A DNA stretch of 39,006 bases from Clostridiales bacterium (lineage in GTDB: Bacteria; Bacillota; Clostridia; Christensenellales; QAND01): the NCBI GenBank assembly GCA_015056185.1, contig SVGV01000004.1, forward strand, positions 1-39,006, written 5' to 3'. Positions 15,916 through 22,422 of this stretch are shown one piece after another. Every line of letters starts with the position of its first letter. The first letter of the stretch is position 1. The notes beneath the pieces are model-generated. The model worked only from the letters and a program-made list of their open reading frames with translations, did no database searches and was not told where the DNA came from. The position numbers and the translations under genes were made by a program.

Positions 15916-16523
15916 TAATCCCGCCGCTCTACGCTTAAGCTGACGGGGGCTTCTTCGCCCTGGCCGATGCCGTCCCGCTTGACCACCTTCATGGCCGTTT
16001 GGAAGAGGATCTTCACATCCCCTAAAAAGGAGATGGAATTGACGTACTGGAGATCCAGCTTGAACTTATCTTCCCAGCTTAAAGAGTTTCTGCCGTTGAC
16101 CTGGGCAAGGCCGGTCAAACCGGGCCTCACGTCATGGCGGTGCCGCTCTTCCTCGGTGTAATACTGCAGGTAGGATACCGCCAACGGCCTGGGCCCCACA
16201 AAGGACATATTGCCGATGAAGATGTTCCACAATTCGGGCAGTTCATCCAGGCTGGTGGAGCGGAGCAGCTTGCCGAACCGGGTCAGCCGGACTTCATCGG
16301 GCAAAAGCTTGCCATCCTCCCCCCGGTCGTTTGTCATGGTGCGGAACTTGTACATTTTAAAGATCTTTTCGTTCTTGCCCGGCCGGGACTGGCTGAACAA
16401 AACGGGCTTGCCCAGCTTACACCTGACAAGGATGGCCAAAACCAAATAAACAGGGGAAAGGATCACCATCCCCAATGCGGATAATACAATATCAAACAAC
16501 CGTTTCAGCACATATCGATACAT
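15915..16523 (-). CDS. PglC-type initiating phosphoglycosyl transferase
   Basis: 202 residues from ATG 16523, with GAGG 9 nt upstream; an in-frame TTG at 16532 lacks a site. It is the small monotopic form: one N-terminal membrane-embedded helix (DIVLSALGMVILSPVYLVLA), then FSQSRPGKN, FKMYKFRTM, the catalytic Asp-Glu dyad D93-E94 in TSLDELPELWN, and FVGPRPL. These enzymes transfer a sugar-1-phosphate from UDP-sugar to undecaprenyl phosphate on the cytoplasmic face, the first step of glycan assembly. As first gene after a consensus promoter, it sets the likely start of the locus. The preferred sugar (often a modified N-acetylated amino sugar) cannot be read from sequence. Confidence 0.95.
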   Translation of the reverse strand: MYRYVLKRLFDIVLSALGMVILSPVYLVLAILVRCKLGKPVLFSQSRPGKNEKIFKMYKFRTMTNDRGEDGKLLPDEVRLTRFGKLLRSTSLDELPELWNIFIGNMSFVGPRPLAVSYLQYYTEEERHRHDVRPGLTGLAQVNGRNSLSWEDKFKLDLQYVNSISFLGDVKILFQTAMKVVKRDGIGQGEEAPVSLSVERRD

Positions 16524-16601
16524 GGCAAACAACCTCAGTCATTCATTGCTTATTGGAGAAACGCGGGAGCGCTTCGCATCTTGTCAAAGCTACCCGATGA
16601 T

Positions 16602-16630
16602 ATATTATCCCTTCCCATTCAAACCGTCAA
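16602..16630 (-). promoter_or_regulatory. Promoter of the glycan gene cluster
   Basis: Minus strand TTGACG (16630-16625), 17-nt spacer, TAATAT (16607-16602). This gives a leader of about 70 nt before ATG 16523. No other strong promoter was found between here and 6251. Confidence 0.8.
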
Positions 16631-16717
16631 GCACAGCCCGCCATAGCGGTGCCATTGGGGGCTTTGTGCAGGGTCTCCTTATATATAATAGGTAAATGAA
16701 TTCACAGGTCATGCAGC

Positions 16718-17170
16718 TCAAAACCGATAGCACATATAGTTTGTGTTCTGCACAAAACCGAAATCGGCATAGAGAAGCATGCCCATATCCGTCGCGGTGA
16801 TCTGCACCTCGCTGCAGCCATGGGCCCGGGCTTCCTCTACCACTAAGGCAAGGATCGCTTTTGCGATGCCCCGGCGGCGGTAGGGTTTTATGGTATACAT
16901 GCTGCTTAAAATGCCCACTTTGCCGTTAGGGCAGGCAAAATGAGGCGGCCGCTCGATGATGGACATCGCTCCCGTCCCTACGATGGAATCACCATCCATA
17001 GCCAAATAGGCGACATAGGTGTCATCTGCCATATGCCGTATGCAGTATTCCTTTCACGCAGGGCGAATATCGGCAGATGATTTGGCGCCCTCTTCTTTTA
17101 ATTGGGCGATACGCAGATCCGAAAAGGCTTCCAGGTCGGTCACCTTCATTTTGCGATAACAGATGGGCAT
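16718..17170 (-). pseudogene. GNAT acetyltransferase interrupted by one in-frame TGA
   Basis: Reading from ATG 17170 (GGAGG 6 nt upstream) gives MPICYRKMKVTDLEAF and so on for 38 residues, then TGA at 17056-17054, then in the same frame eight codons (KEYCIRHM) and a further 103 residues to 16718. Together these make a 151-residue protein of normal GNAT length. The second part holds the acetyl-CoA loop YRRRGIAKAILALVV and the C-terminal YADFGF. The N-terminal KMKVTDLEAFSDLRIAQL is the usual GNAT beta1-alpha1 start. A single base change explains the break. A shorter protein from ATG 17032 lacks helix 1 and has no clear ribosome site. Sequencing error is the main alternative. Confidence 0.8.
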
Positions 17171-17194
17171 GGTGCCTCCTTCCTCAGAGCAGCG

Positions 17195-17719
17195 TCAAAA
17201 GGTCTCAAAATGGATCTTATTTGCATCAAGATCTCCTTCGGTGTAGGGGGGCGGGTTTTCCCCTTTGCCCCCAAGGGCAATGAGGTTTAATACCCCGTAG
17301 TTTTCGGGCACGCCTAAAAGGGCGCGGATCTCCTCTTGTGAGGTGGCTTTCTGCCCCATGCGGTTGCGGATCTGGACCCAGCAGGCACCCAGGCCCTCTT
17401 CTTCTATGGCGAGGAGCAGATAGGCCGATGCCGCCGCGGCATCCTCCACCCAGAATTCCCCCCGGCTGAGCTCCGCCATGACCACGATGACGGCCCCCGC
17501 CCCGATGATCATCCGGCCGCCCATGGTCTTGCAGGCCGCAAGGGCGCGGATGCGCTCGGGATCCCGCACCACGATGTACTCCACCGGGCGGTGGCCAAAG
17601 GAGTTGGGGGCGGTAAGGGCTACGGAAAGGATGCGGCGGATGGCGTCATCCGTCACGGGTTCACTGGTATATTTGCGCACGGAGCGCCTGCTTTGTGCCA
17701 GCTGGTATAAACTCTTCAT
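17195..17719 (-). CDS. Nitroreductase-family flavoprotein
   Basis: 174 residues from ATG 17719, which has GGAGG 5 nt upstream; a longer reading would overlap the preceding gene. SRRSVRKYTSEPV at the N-terminus is the FMN-phosphate-binding start of NfsB-like proteins. ALTAPNSFGHRP and the C-terminal ALGGKGENPPPY region also match. These enzymes use NAD(P)H and FMN to reduce nitro, quinone or other acceptors in the cytoplasm. It is one of three nitroreductase homologues in the window and the least like the pair at 28271-29454. It sits 11 nt downstream of an unknown gene and may be co-transcribed with it. Substrate unknown. Confidence 0.9.
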   Translation of the reverse strand: MKSLYQLAQSRRSVRKYTSEPVTDDAIRRILSVALTAPNSFGHRPVEYIVVRDPERIRALAACKTMGGRMIIGAGAVIVVMAELSRGEFWVEDAAAASAYLLLAIEEEGLGACWVQIRNRMGQKATSQEEIRALLGVPENYGVLNLIALGGKGENPPPYTEGDLDANKIHFETF

Positions 17720-17730
17720 GGTATCCTCCG

Positions 17731-18345
17731 CTACTGTCGGCATGGTGAAAACGCCCAATCGGCGTAGGTTTCATCGTGGTAGTTGGGGTAGGTAAGATAG
17801 GTGATCTCTTTTTCCGTCTGCTCCGTCAAATCATACAGAGAGCGGTCTGAAAGGATGGTGCAAAAAGAGATGCCCTCTTTTTTGCAGTGTTCCATGGCCT
17901 GTGCGCAACAGTCAAACCCCGCCGGATCGGCCACCACTACCATGATTTTTTCCCTGCAGTAGATGGATGCCGGCATCATGATGACGGTTTTGCCGATGTG
18001 GGTCATTTGATGGAGCAGGCCGTTCATCTGCCGGTGGCGGTTTGCCCAACGGGCGATGGCCTTTAATGCGGCATCCCAAGTGAGCGAACCATCAAAGTAC
18101 AGCCAATCGGAGATGCCCGTTCTGTCGTTTAAAGAATCCACCGTCCGCCGGATGTCAGATAAATACCCTTCAAAGGGCGTGGCGCGAAAAAGGTACCCGG
18201 AGGGATCGGTTTTGTTGTATGGCTCGGAAAACCCCCGGGGCAGCCGTCCTTCTCCCTGCATAAACTCCCGGAACTTTTCTTTGATTTTTGCACGGGCCTC
18301 TTCTGCCTGCTGCTTTTGCAGTTTTTCTTTATTTGATCGAAACAT
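17731..18345 (-). CDS. Unknown cytoplasmic protein
   Basis: 204 residues from ATG 18345 (GGGGA 7 nt upstream), starting 20 nt after the deaminase-like gene ends. The N-terminal 30 residues are Lys/Glu/Gln-rich and probably helical (NKEKLQKQQAEEARAKIKEKF). The body contains WLYFDGSLTWDAALKAIARW and a hydrophobic KTVIMMPASIYC strand, and ends in a Tyr/His-rich segment (YPNYHDETYADWAF). No signal peptide or membrane segment is seen. I do not recognise the family. It shares an operon with a deaminase-like protein and a nitroreductase, which gives no firm clue. Confidence 0.65.
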   Translation of the reverse strand: MFRSNKEKLQKQQAEEARAKIKEKFREFMQGEGRLPRGFSEPYNKTDPSGYLFRATPFEGYLSDIRRTVDSLNDRTGISDWLYFDGSLTWDAALKAIARWANRHRQMNGLLHQMTHIGKTVIMMPASIYCREKIMVVVADPAGFDCCAQAMEHCKKEGISFCTILSDRSLYDLTEQTEKEITYLTYPNYHDETYADWAFSPCRQ

Positions 18346-18365
18346 CACATTTTCCCCGGCGGGAT

Positions 18366-18761
18366 CTACGGGATCCACCACATTGGGGTGATCTCCCCCA
18401 GGGTGACGGTGCGGCCGGTTTTGTGATCCACCATGATCTCAACCCCCCGGTAGTGCCCCGCCATCAGCTGGACGATGAGCTCCCGACAGGCGCCGCAGGG
18501 GGCGCCGCAGGAACCATCGGGCAGGATGCACAGCACCTTTTCGATCTCCGTTTCGCCGCTGGTGATCATATTAAAAATGGCATTGCGCTCTGCGCAGACC
18601 CCAAGACCGGAGCAGGTATCCACACAGACCCCGGTGTAGATCCGCCCGGACTTGGAACGGACCGCCGCCGCTACCTCGCCGCAGGTGACGTATTCCGACA
18701 CCCGGCGTTCCTTCAAAACGGCCTTGGCCGCCGCGTAAAGATCCTGCCAAACTTGTTCCAT
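18366..18761 (-). CDS. Cytidine/blasticidin-S deaminase-like zinc enzyme
   Basis: 131 residues, normal for tetrameric cytidine deaminases. The zinc site is intact: C56-A-E58 in GVCAERNAIF, and C89 and C92 in GAPCGACRE; E58 is the proton shuttle. The remaining sequence (VSEYVTCGEVAAAVRSKSG in part) is divergent from housekeeping Cdd, so the substrate may be cytidine/deoxycytidine or another aminated heterocycle. It lies 20 nt downstream of the methyltransferase gene and 20 nt upstream of the unknown 204-residue gene, all on the minus strand. Confidence 0.88.
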   Translation of the reverse strand: MEQVWQDLYAAAKAVLKERRVSEYVTCGEVAAAVRSKSGRIYTGVCVDTCSGLGVCAERNAIFNMITSGETEIEKVLCILPDGSCGAPCGACRELIVQLMAGHYRGVEIMVDHKTGRTVTLGEITPMWWIP

Positions 18762-18781
18762 CGGCTGCTCCTTTCTGTGCG

Positions 18782-19564
18782 TTACCCTTTTTTGTATTCG
18801 TATAACCGGTACAGCTTTTGTGCCATTTTGCCGGCATAGAGTTTTTGAAAGACCTGCTTTTCCATGCCGGTCAGTTCATCCATGTACCCCTTGGGGGTCA
18901 TTTCGTGCTCTGCCGCATAGGTGATGCCGGTGCCCTGTGTGGGCAGGGCGGGATCATCCAGGCCGTAAACGGTGGTGACGCCCACTTCGCCCACGGGGTT
19001 TCTGTGTTTGGATGCCTTTGCCGCAAAGGTGGTGTAGCAATCCATCAACAGGCGGATGGAAGTAAAATGGGCATTAAGGCGGGTAAAGAGGGTATGAAGG
19101 TCATCCGGCGCTAAATACATGCTGATGCCCTCCATCAAAACGATGGCTTCACCTTGGGGGATGGCAGTAAGCCACTCCTCTTGGGCGACATCCCCCGCCA
19201 CCATGGTGTAGCGGCCATCTTCCCTAAAATATTTGCGCCGTTCTGCGATCACAGAGGGGAAATCCACATCGTACCACATGTTGTCCCCCGCCGTACGCAG
19301 AATGCGGCCATCCAGCCCGCAGCCAAGGTGCAGCACTGCTGCCCGGGGGCAAGCCTTCATTTGATGATCGGCCCAGGCATCAAACACGGCGGCGCGCATG
19401 GCCATGTAATAGGCTAAGTATTTGGATCTTGATTTCCCCTTTAAGGGGAACCCTGCCTTTGCCCAGATCTCCTCGGCCTTTGCATCCTTTAATAAAATGC
19501 CCTGTTTACTGACGTAGGCTTTGCCGTACAGGGGGATGTACAGGGTTTTGTTTACGCTTTCCAT
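18782..19564 (-). CDS. LCM/TcmP-type SAM-dependent O-methyltransferase
   Basis: 260 residues. HLGCGLDGR at 79-87 is the SAM-binding glycine loop in the form typical of the leucine carboxyl methyltransferase family (TcmP/PPM). MWYDVDFPSVIAERR follows as motif II and VLMEGISMYL as the later acidic/GxxMYL motif. Such enzymes methylate hydroxyl or carboxyl groups of small molecules. No biosynthetic cluster is beside it, so the substrate is open. It starts 19 nt after the membrane-anchored small gene ends (19584). Confidence 0.88.
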   Translation of the reverse strand: MESVNKTLYIPLYGKAYVSKQGILLKDAKAEEIWAKAGFPLKGKSRSKYLAYYMAMRAAVFDAWADHQMKACPRAAVLHLGCGLDGRILRTAGDNMWYDVDFPSVIAERRKYFREDGRYTMVAGDVAQEEWLTAIPQGEAIVLMEGISMYLAPDDLHTLFTRLNAHFTSIRLLMDCYTTFAAKASKHRNPVGEVGVTTVYGLDDPALPTQGTGITYAAEHEMTPKGYMDELTGMEKQVFQKLYAGKMAQKLYRLYEYKKG

Positions 19565-19583
19565 AGGTGTGCTCCTAAAATCG

Positions 19584-19997
19584 TTATTCCACTACTTCCG
19601 CAAAAAAGATAGTGCTGCAAAGCTTATAAAACTGCCCCGGCTGCTTTAAGGCGTGGCTTTTGCCCTGCCAGATCACGGTATGCTCACCGGCGGTAACGGT
19701 TTGCACCGTGCCATCCTTTCGATAAAAGGAGATGGTGATGGTATCTCCATCCTCCTTTGGGGCGGCAAAGGGCACAAAGCGCAGATACCCAAAGAGGGAA
19801 CAGGCGAGGTCGATGAACTTTGCTTCGGCACGCTCCTTTTGATCCTCCGGGGAATCGCTGCGGCTTAAAACGATGCGCTCCACCTGCTCTGCCGAGGGAG
19901 CATTCGGCAGCAGCATGCCATCGGTAAACACATGGACCGTAATGGAGATGATGACCACCACCAGCACGATGGATAAAAATCGAAGGGCTTTTTTCAT
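19584..19997 (-). CDS. Small membrane-anchored or secreted unknown protein
   Basis: 137 residues. KKALRF at the N-terminus followed by an uninterrupted hydrophobic stretch (LSIVLVVVIISITVHVF, about 8-24) suggests an uncleaved signal anchor or signal peptide without a lipobox. The outside domain is of mixed character, with strand-like segments (DTITISFYRKDGTVQTVTAG). ATG 19997 has AAGGAG upstream. No family recognised. Confidence 0.65.
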   Translation of the reverse strand: MKKALRFLSIVLVVVIISITVHVFTDGMLLPNAPSAEQVERIVLSRSDSPEDQKERAEAKFIDLACSLFGYLRFVPFAAPKEDGDTITISFYRKDGTVQTVTAGEHTVIWQGKSHALKQPGQFYKLCSTIFFAEVVE

Positions 19998-20137
19998 GGG
20001 CTTACTCCTTTACAAACAGGGCTGCTGTTTCCACATGGGTGGTAGCAATGAAAATGCTAACATAGGTTGACGGAAACATGTCTACCTCGGCTGTTGTAGG
20101 GAATTTATCTAATTACCTTTGCAACTTTCCATTTTTA

Positions 20138-20941
20138 TCAACAGAATAGCCCCGATGTAATATACAATAAAATAACATCTTCCGGTGCTCTGTCCAGATC
20201 TTTTAAGTTCTCTGGATGAGAAGTAAAGCTTTCCATGAGCTCATCGATTCTTTTATATATTTCATCATGCTCTTCTTCTGTTAAAGTAGGAAACTGGTAA
20301 TCATTGATTTTATCTTTGTAATTATCGAGCAACGTACCTCTCACTAATGTTTTATGTTCTTTTACCATATCAACCAGTTCGTTTGTTGCATCAAACAATA
20401 AATCTCCAGGATTCCCATCATAAAACACTTCACACTTTTTGACATCCATAATTGTTTCCTGAACCAGTCTGACTATCTTACTTTCTGTGTAATTGTCAAT
20501 ACCATAAACATAGTCATAAACAAGATTGTAGAATACTGTAGAAACCACAATTTTATAGTCATCAAGACGATATCTTTGAGCATATCTTTGAGCAGAGTAA
20601 CATGCGGCAACAAGTTCTAAAGTGTCCAATTCTAAATCAATATCGTTCTCTGTTATATATTGCTTTACTGCTTTCAGCCCCTCATGTCCATATTTAGGAA
20701 AGCATGACCCTATACCCAAGCTTAAAGCTTTTGCTTTATATTCGCTGCAACCCAATTCACGTGCAATTCTCCCCGAAACACTGGCCGCAATCCTCTGATA
20801 GCCGCTTTCGCTTCTCATAGAGCCTGCTTCTGCCTTCGGGCCAAGATCTCTGGATAAATTACGCTCTAAATATTCAGCCAGACTCTTCAAATGGCTTTCA
20901 CTATGTCCATGTTTTATTAATCTTTTTTCAATTTTTACCAT
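20138..20941 (-). CDS. AT-rich gene for a degenerate HD/dGTPase-like protein
   Basis: 267 residues, with base and codon use clearly more AT-rich than every neighbour (many ATA, TTT and AAT codons). The region RSESGYQRIAASVSGRIARELG followed by ALSLGIGSCFPKYGHEGLKAV lines up with the HD-domain core of dNTP triphosphohydrolases (R-x-x-H-S-x-E-V ... GHDLGHxPFGHxGE). The His-Asp metal ligands are missing: the HD position reads GIGSC. Downstream, the helical YNLVYDYVYGIDNYTESKIVRLVQ part also resembles that family. This points to a catalytically dead or altered HD protein acquired by transfer. ATG 20941 is preceded by GGGGA, 25 nt after rlmD. Function unknown. Confidence 0.7.
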   Translation of the reverse strand: MVKIEKRLIKHGHSESHLKSLAEYLERNLSRDLGPKAEAGSMRSESGYQRIAASVSGRIARELGCSEYKAKALSLGIGSCFPKYGHEGLKAVKQYITENDIDLELDTLELVAACYSAQRYAQRYRLDDYKIVVSTVFYNLVYDYVYGIDNYTESKIVRLVQETIMDVKKCEVFYDGNPGDLLFDATNELVDMVKEHKTLVRGTLLDNYKDKINDYQFPTLTEEEHDEIYKRIDELMESFTSHPENLKDLDRAPEDVILLYITSGLFC

Positions 20942-20966
20942 AATAAAATCCCCAGTTTATGGTTCA

Positions 20967-22310
20967 CTATTCAGTAGCCTTCACCAGCAGGGACACAACT
21001 TCACAATGGGGCGTCCGGGGGAAGAGGTCCACCGCTGTGGCTTTTTTTAGCACATAGCCCAGCTCCTTTAGTTTGGCGGCATCCCGGGCTAAGGTGGCGC
21101 AATCGCAGGAGATGTACACGATGCGCTTGGGCGAAAAAGCGGCGATGGTGCGGATGGCAACATCGTCACAGCCCTTGCGGGGCGGGTCCACCACCAGCAC
21201 ATCGGCCGTGATACCCTCCTTTAAAAGCTCCTTTGCCACGGTGCCGGCATCGCCCTCGTAAAAAACGGCGTCGGGGCGGCCGCTGCGCTGTGCGTTGGCC
21301 CGGGCATCGCAAACGGCGCTGGGGGAAAGCTCCACCCCTATGAGCTTGCCGCCCGTGGAGGTGAGGATCAGCCCGATGGTGCCGGTGCCGCAGTAGAGGT
21401 CAATAAGGGTCTCGCCGGGCCCAAGGGCGGCATAGCGGCGGCCCTCATCATAAAGCCGCTGTGCCTGGGCGTGGTTCACCTGGTAGAAGGATTTGGGGGA
21501 GATGCGGAAGCTGAGATCACACAAGGTGTCCGTTAAATACCCATCCCCGTAGATGGTTTTCATCGGCCCCGGGCCAAAGACACTGCCCCCGGGCTTGGTG
21601 TTTTGATGGTAGCAAAGGGTAACCGCCCCCGCCTGTTTTAAGGCGGATGCCAATTCCTGTGCGTGGGGCAGTGCGGGCGGGTAGCCCACTACGGTTGCCA
21701 TAAGCCCGCTTTGTGCGGTGCGCAAACACAAATGCCGCAGCTGATGGCCCTTTTTTGTGCAGAGCTCGCCATGGTATTGGCAGAGGTACTCATAAAAAGC
21801 ATGGTAGACGGGGCGCATGACAGATGGCATCAAACGGCAGTGGGGCGTATGGATGACGCGATGGCTGCCCCGGGCGCGGCAGCCTAATTTGGGGCCATCT
21901 TCCTCTGCGCCGATGGCCAGCTGCACATTGTTGCGGTAGCCATCGGACTCATCTGCAAAAAGGATGGGGTTTAGCACCCCTTCTTCCGCCCCGCCGATGC
22001 GCATCAGGGTGTTTTTCACCCGGTCTTCCTTTAACTTAGCTTCGGCAGCATAGCTGAGGGTTTGGTAGGTGCAGCCCCCGCAATCGTAAAAATGGGGGCA
22101 CTGAGGCTCGATGCGGTCAGGGGAGGGGGATTGGATGGCAACAAGCTCCGCCCTTACGCTCCGCTTTTCCCGCTTTGTAATGCGGCAGGTGATGACATCC
22201 CCTTTTAATGCCATGGGTACAAAGACCACCATGCCCTCATGGCGGCCGATGCCCGCGCCGTCGTGGGCGGCATCGATGATGGTTAAATTGCGGATGACTT
22301 CCCCTTCCAT
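20967..22310 (-). CDS. rlmD: 23S rRNA (uracil-C5)-methyltransferase RlmD/RlmCD family
   Basis: 447 residues. An N-terminal TRAM RNA-binding domain (about 1-58) is followed by the iron-sulfur cysteines C71, C77 and C80 (CPHFYDCGGC), with a fourth Cys near 157 in HCRLMPS. The SAM domain follows with DLYCGTGTIGL, the DPPRKGCD loop and the catalytic cysteine region YISCDCATLARD. The enzyme converts U1939 (or U747 and U1939 in Gram-positive RlmCD) in 23S rRNA to m5U. GGGAGG precedes ATG 22310. Its promoter is back-to-back with that of the divergent hydratase gene. Confidence 0.95.
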   Translation of the reverse strand: MEGEVIRNLTIIDAAHDGAGIGRHEGMVVFVPMALKGDVITCRITKREKRSVRAELVAIQSPSPDRIEPQCPHFYDCGGCTYQTLSYAAEAKLKEDRVKNTLMRIGGAEEGVLNPILFADESDGYRNNVQLAIGAEEDGPKLGCRARGSHRVIHTPHCRLMPSVMRPVYHAFYEYLCQYHGELCTKKGHQLRHLCLRTAQSGLMATVVGYPPALPHAQELASALKQAGAVTLCYHQNTKPGGSVFGPGPMKTIYGDGYLTDTLCDLSFRISPKSFYQVNHAQAQRLYDEGRRYAALGPGETLIDLYCGTGTIGLILTSTGGKLIGVELSPSAVCDARANAQRSGRPDAVFYEGDAGTVAKELLKEGITADVLVVDPPRKGCDDVAIRTIAAFSPKRIVYISCDCATLARDAAKLKELGYVLKKATAVDLFPRTPHCEVVSLLVKATE

Positions 22311-22334
22311 GGCATCCTCCCGTGGTTTTTTATC

Positions 22335-22363
22335 ATTTTACCACAGAGCGGGGCTGATTTCGA
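22335..22363 (-). promoter_or_regulatory. Promoter of rlmD
   Basis: Minus strand TCGAAA (22363-22358), 17 nt, TAAAAT (22340-22335), with TGTGG directly before the -10 box (TRTG element). The -35 box abuts the -35 of the divergent promoter at 22364. Confidence 0.65.
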
Positions 22364-22392
22364 TTGCACGGTTTAACTTAATGTGGTAAATT
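22364..22392 (+). promoter_or_regulatory. Promoter of the aconitase-family hydratase
   Basis: TTGCAC (22364-22369), 17-nt spacer and TAAATT (22387-22392), with TGTGG just before the -10. The start codon is about 30 nt further on. Confidence 0.65.
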
Positions 22393-22422
22393 ATTAAAAA
22401 ACCTTTTTAGGAGCGATGAAGC

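Noticed and set aside
17026-17056. In-frame TGA in the GNAT gene read as selenocysteine, with a small hairpin (CTGCATA/TATGGCAG) just downstream
   Set aside because: GNAT enzymes have no known selenocysteine at this position, the loop lacks the expected SECIS features, and no selenoprotein machinery is visible. A nonsense mutation is simpler.
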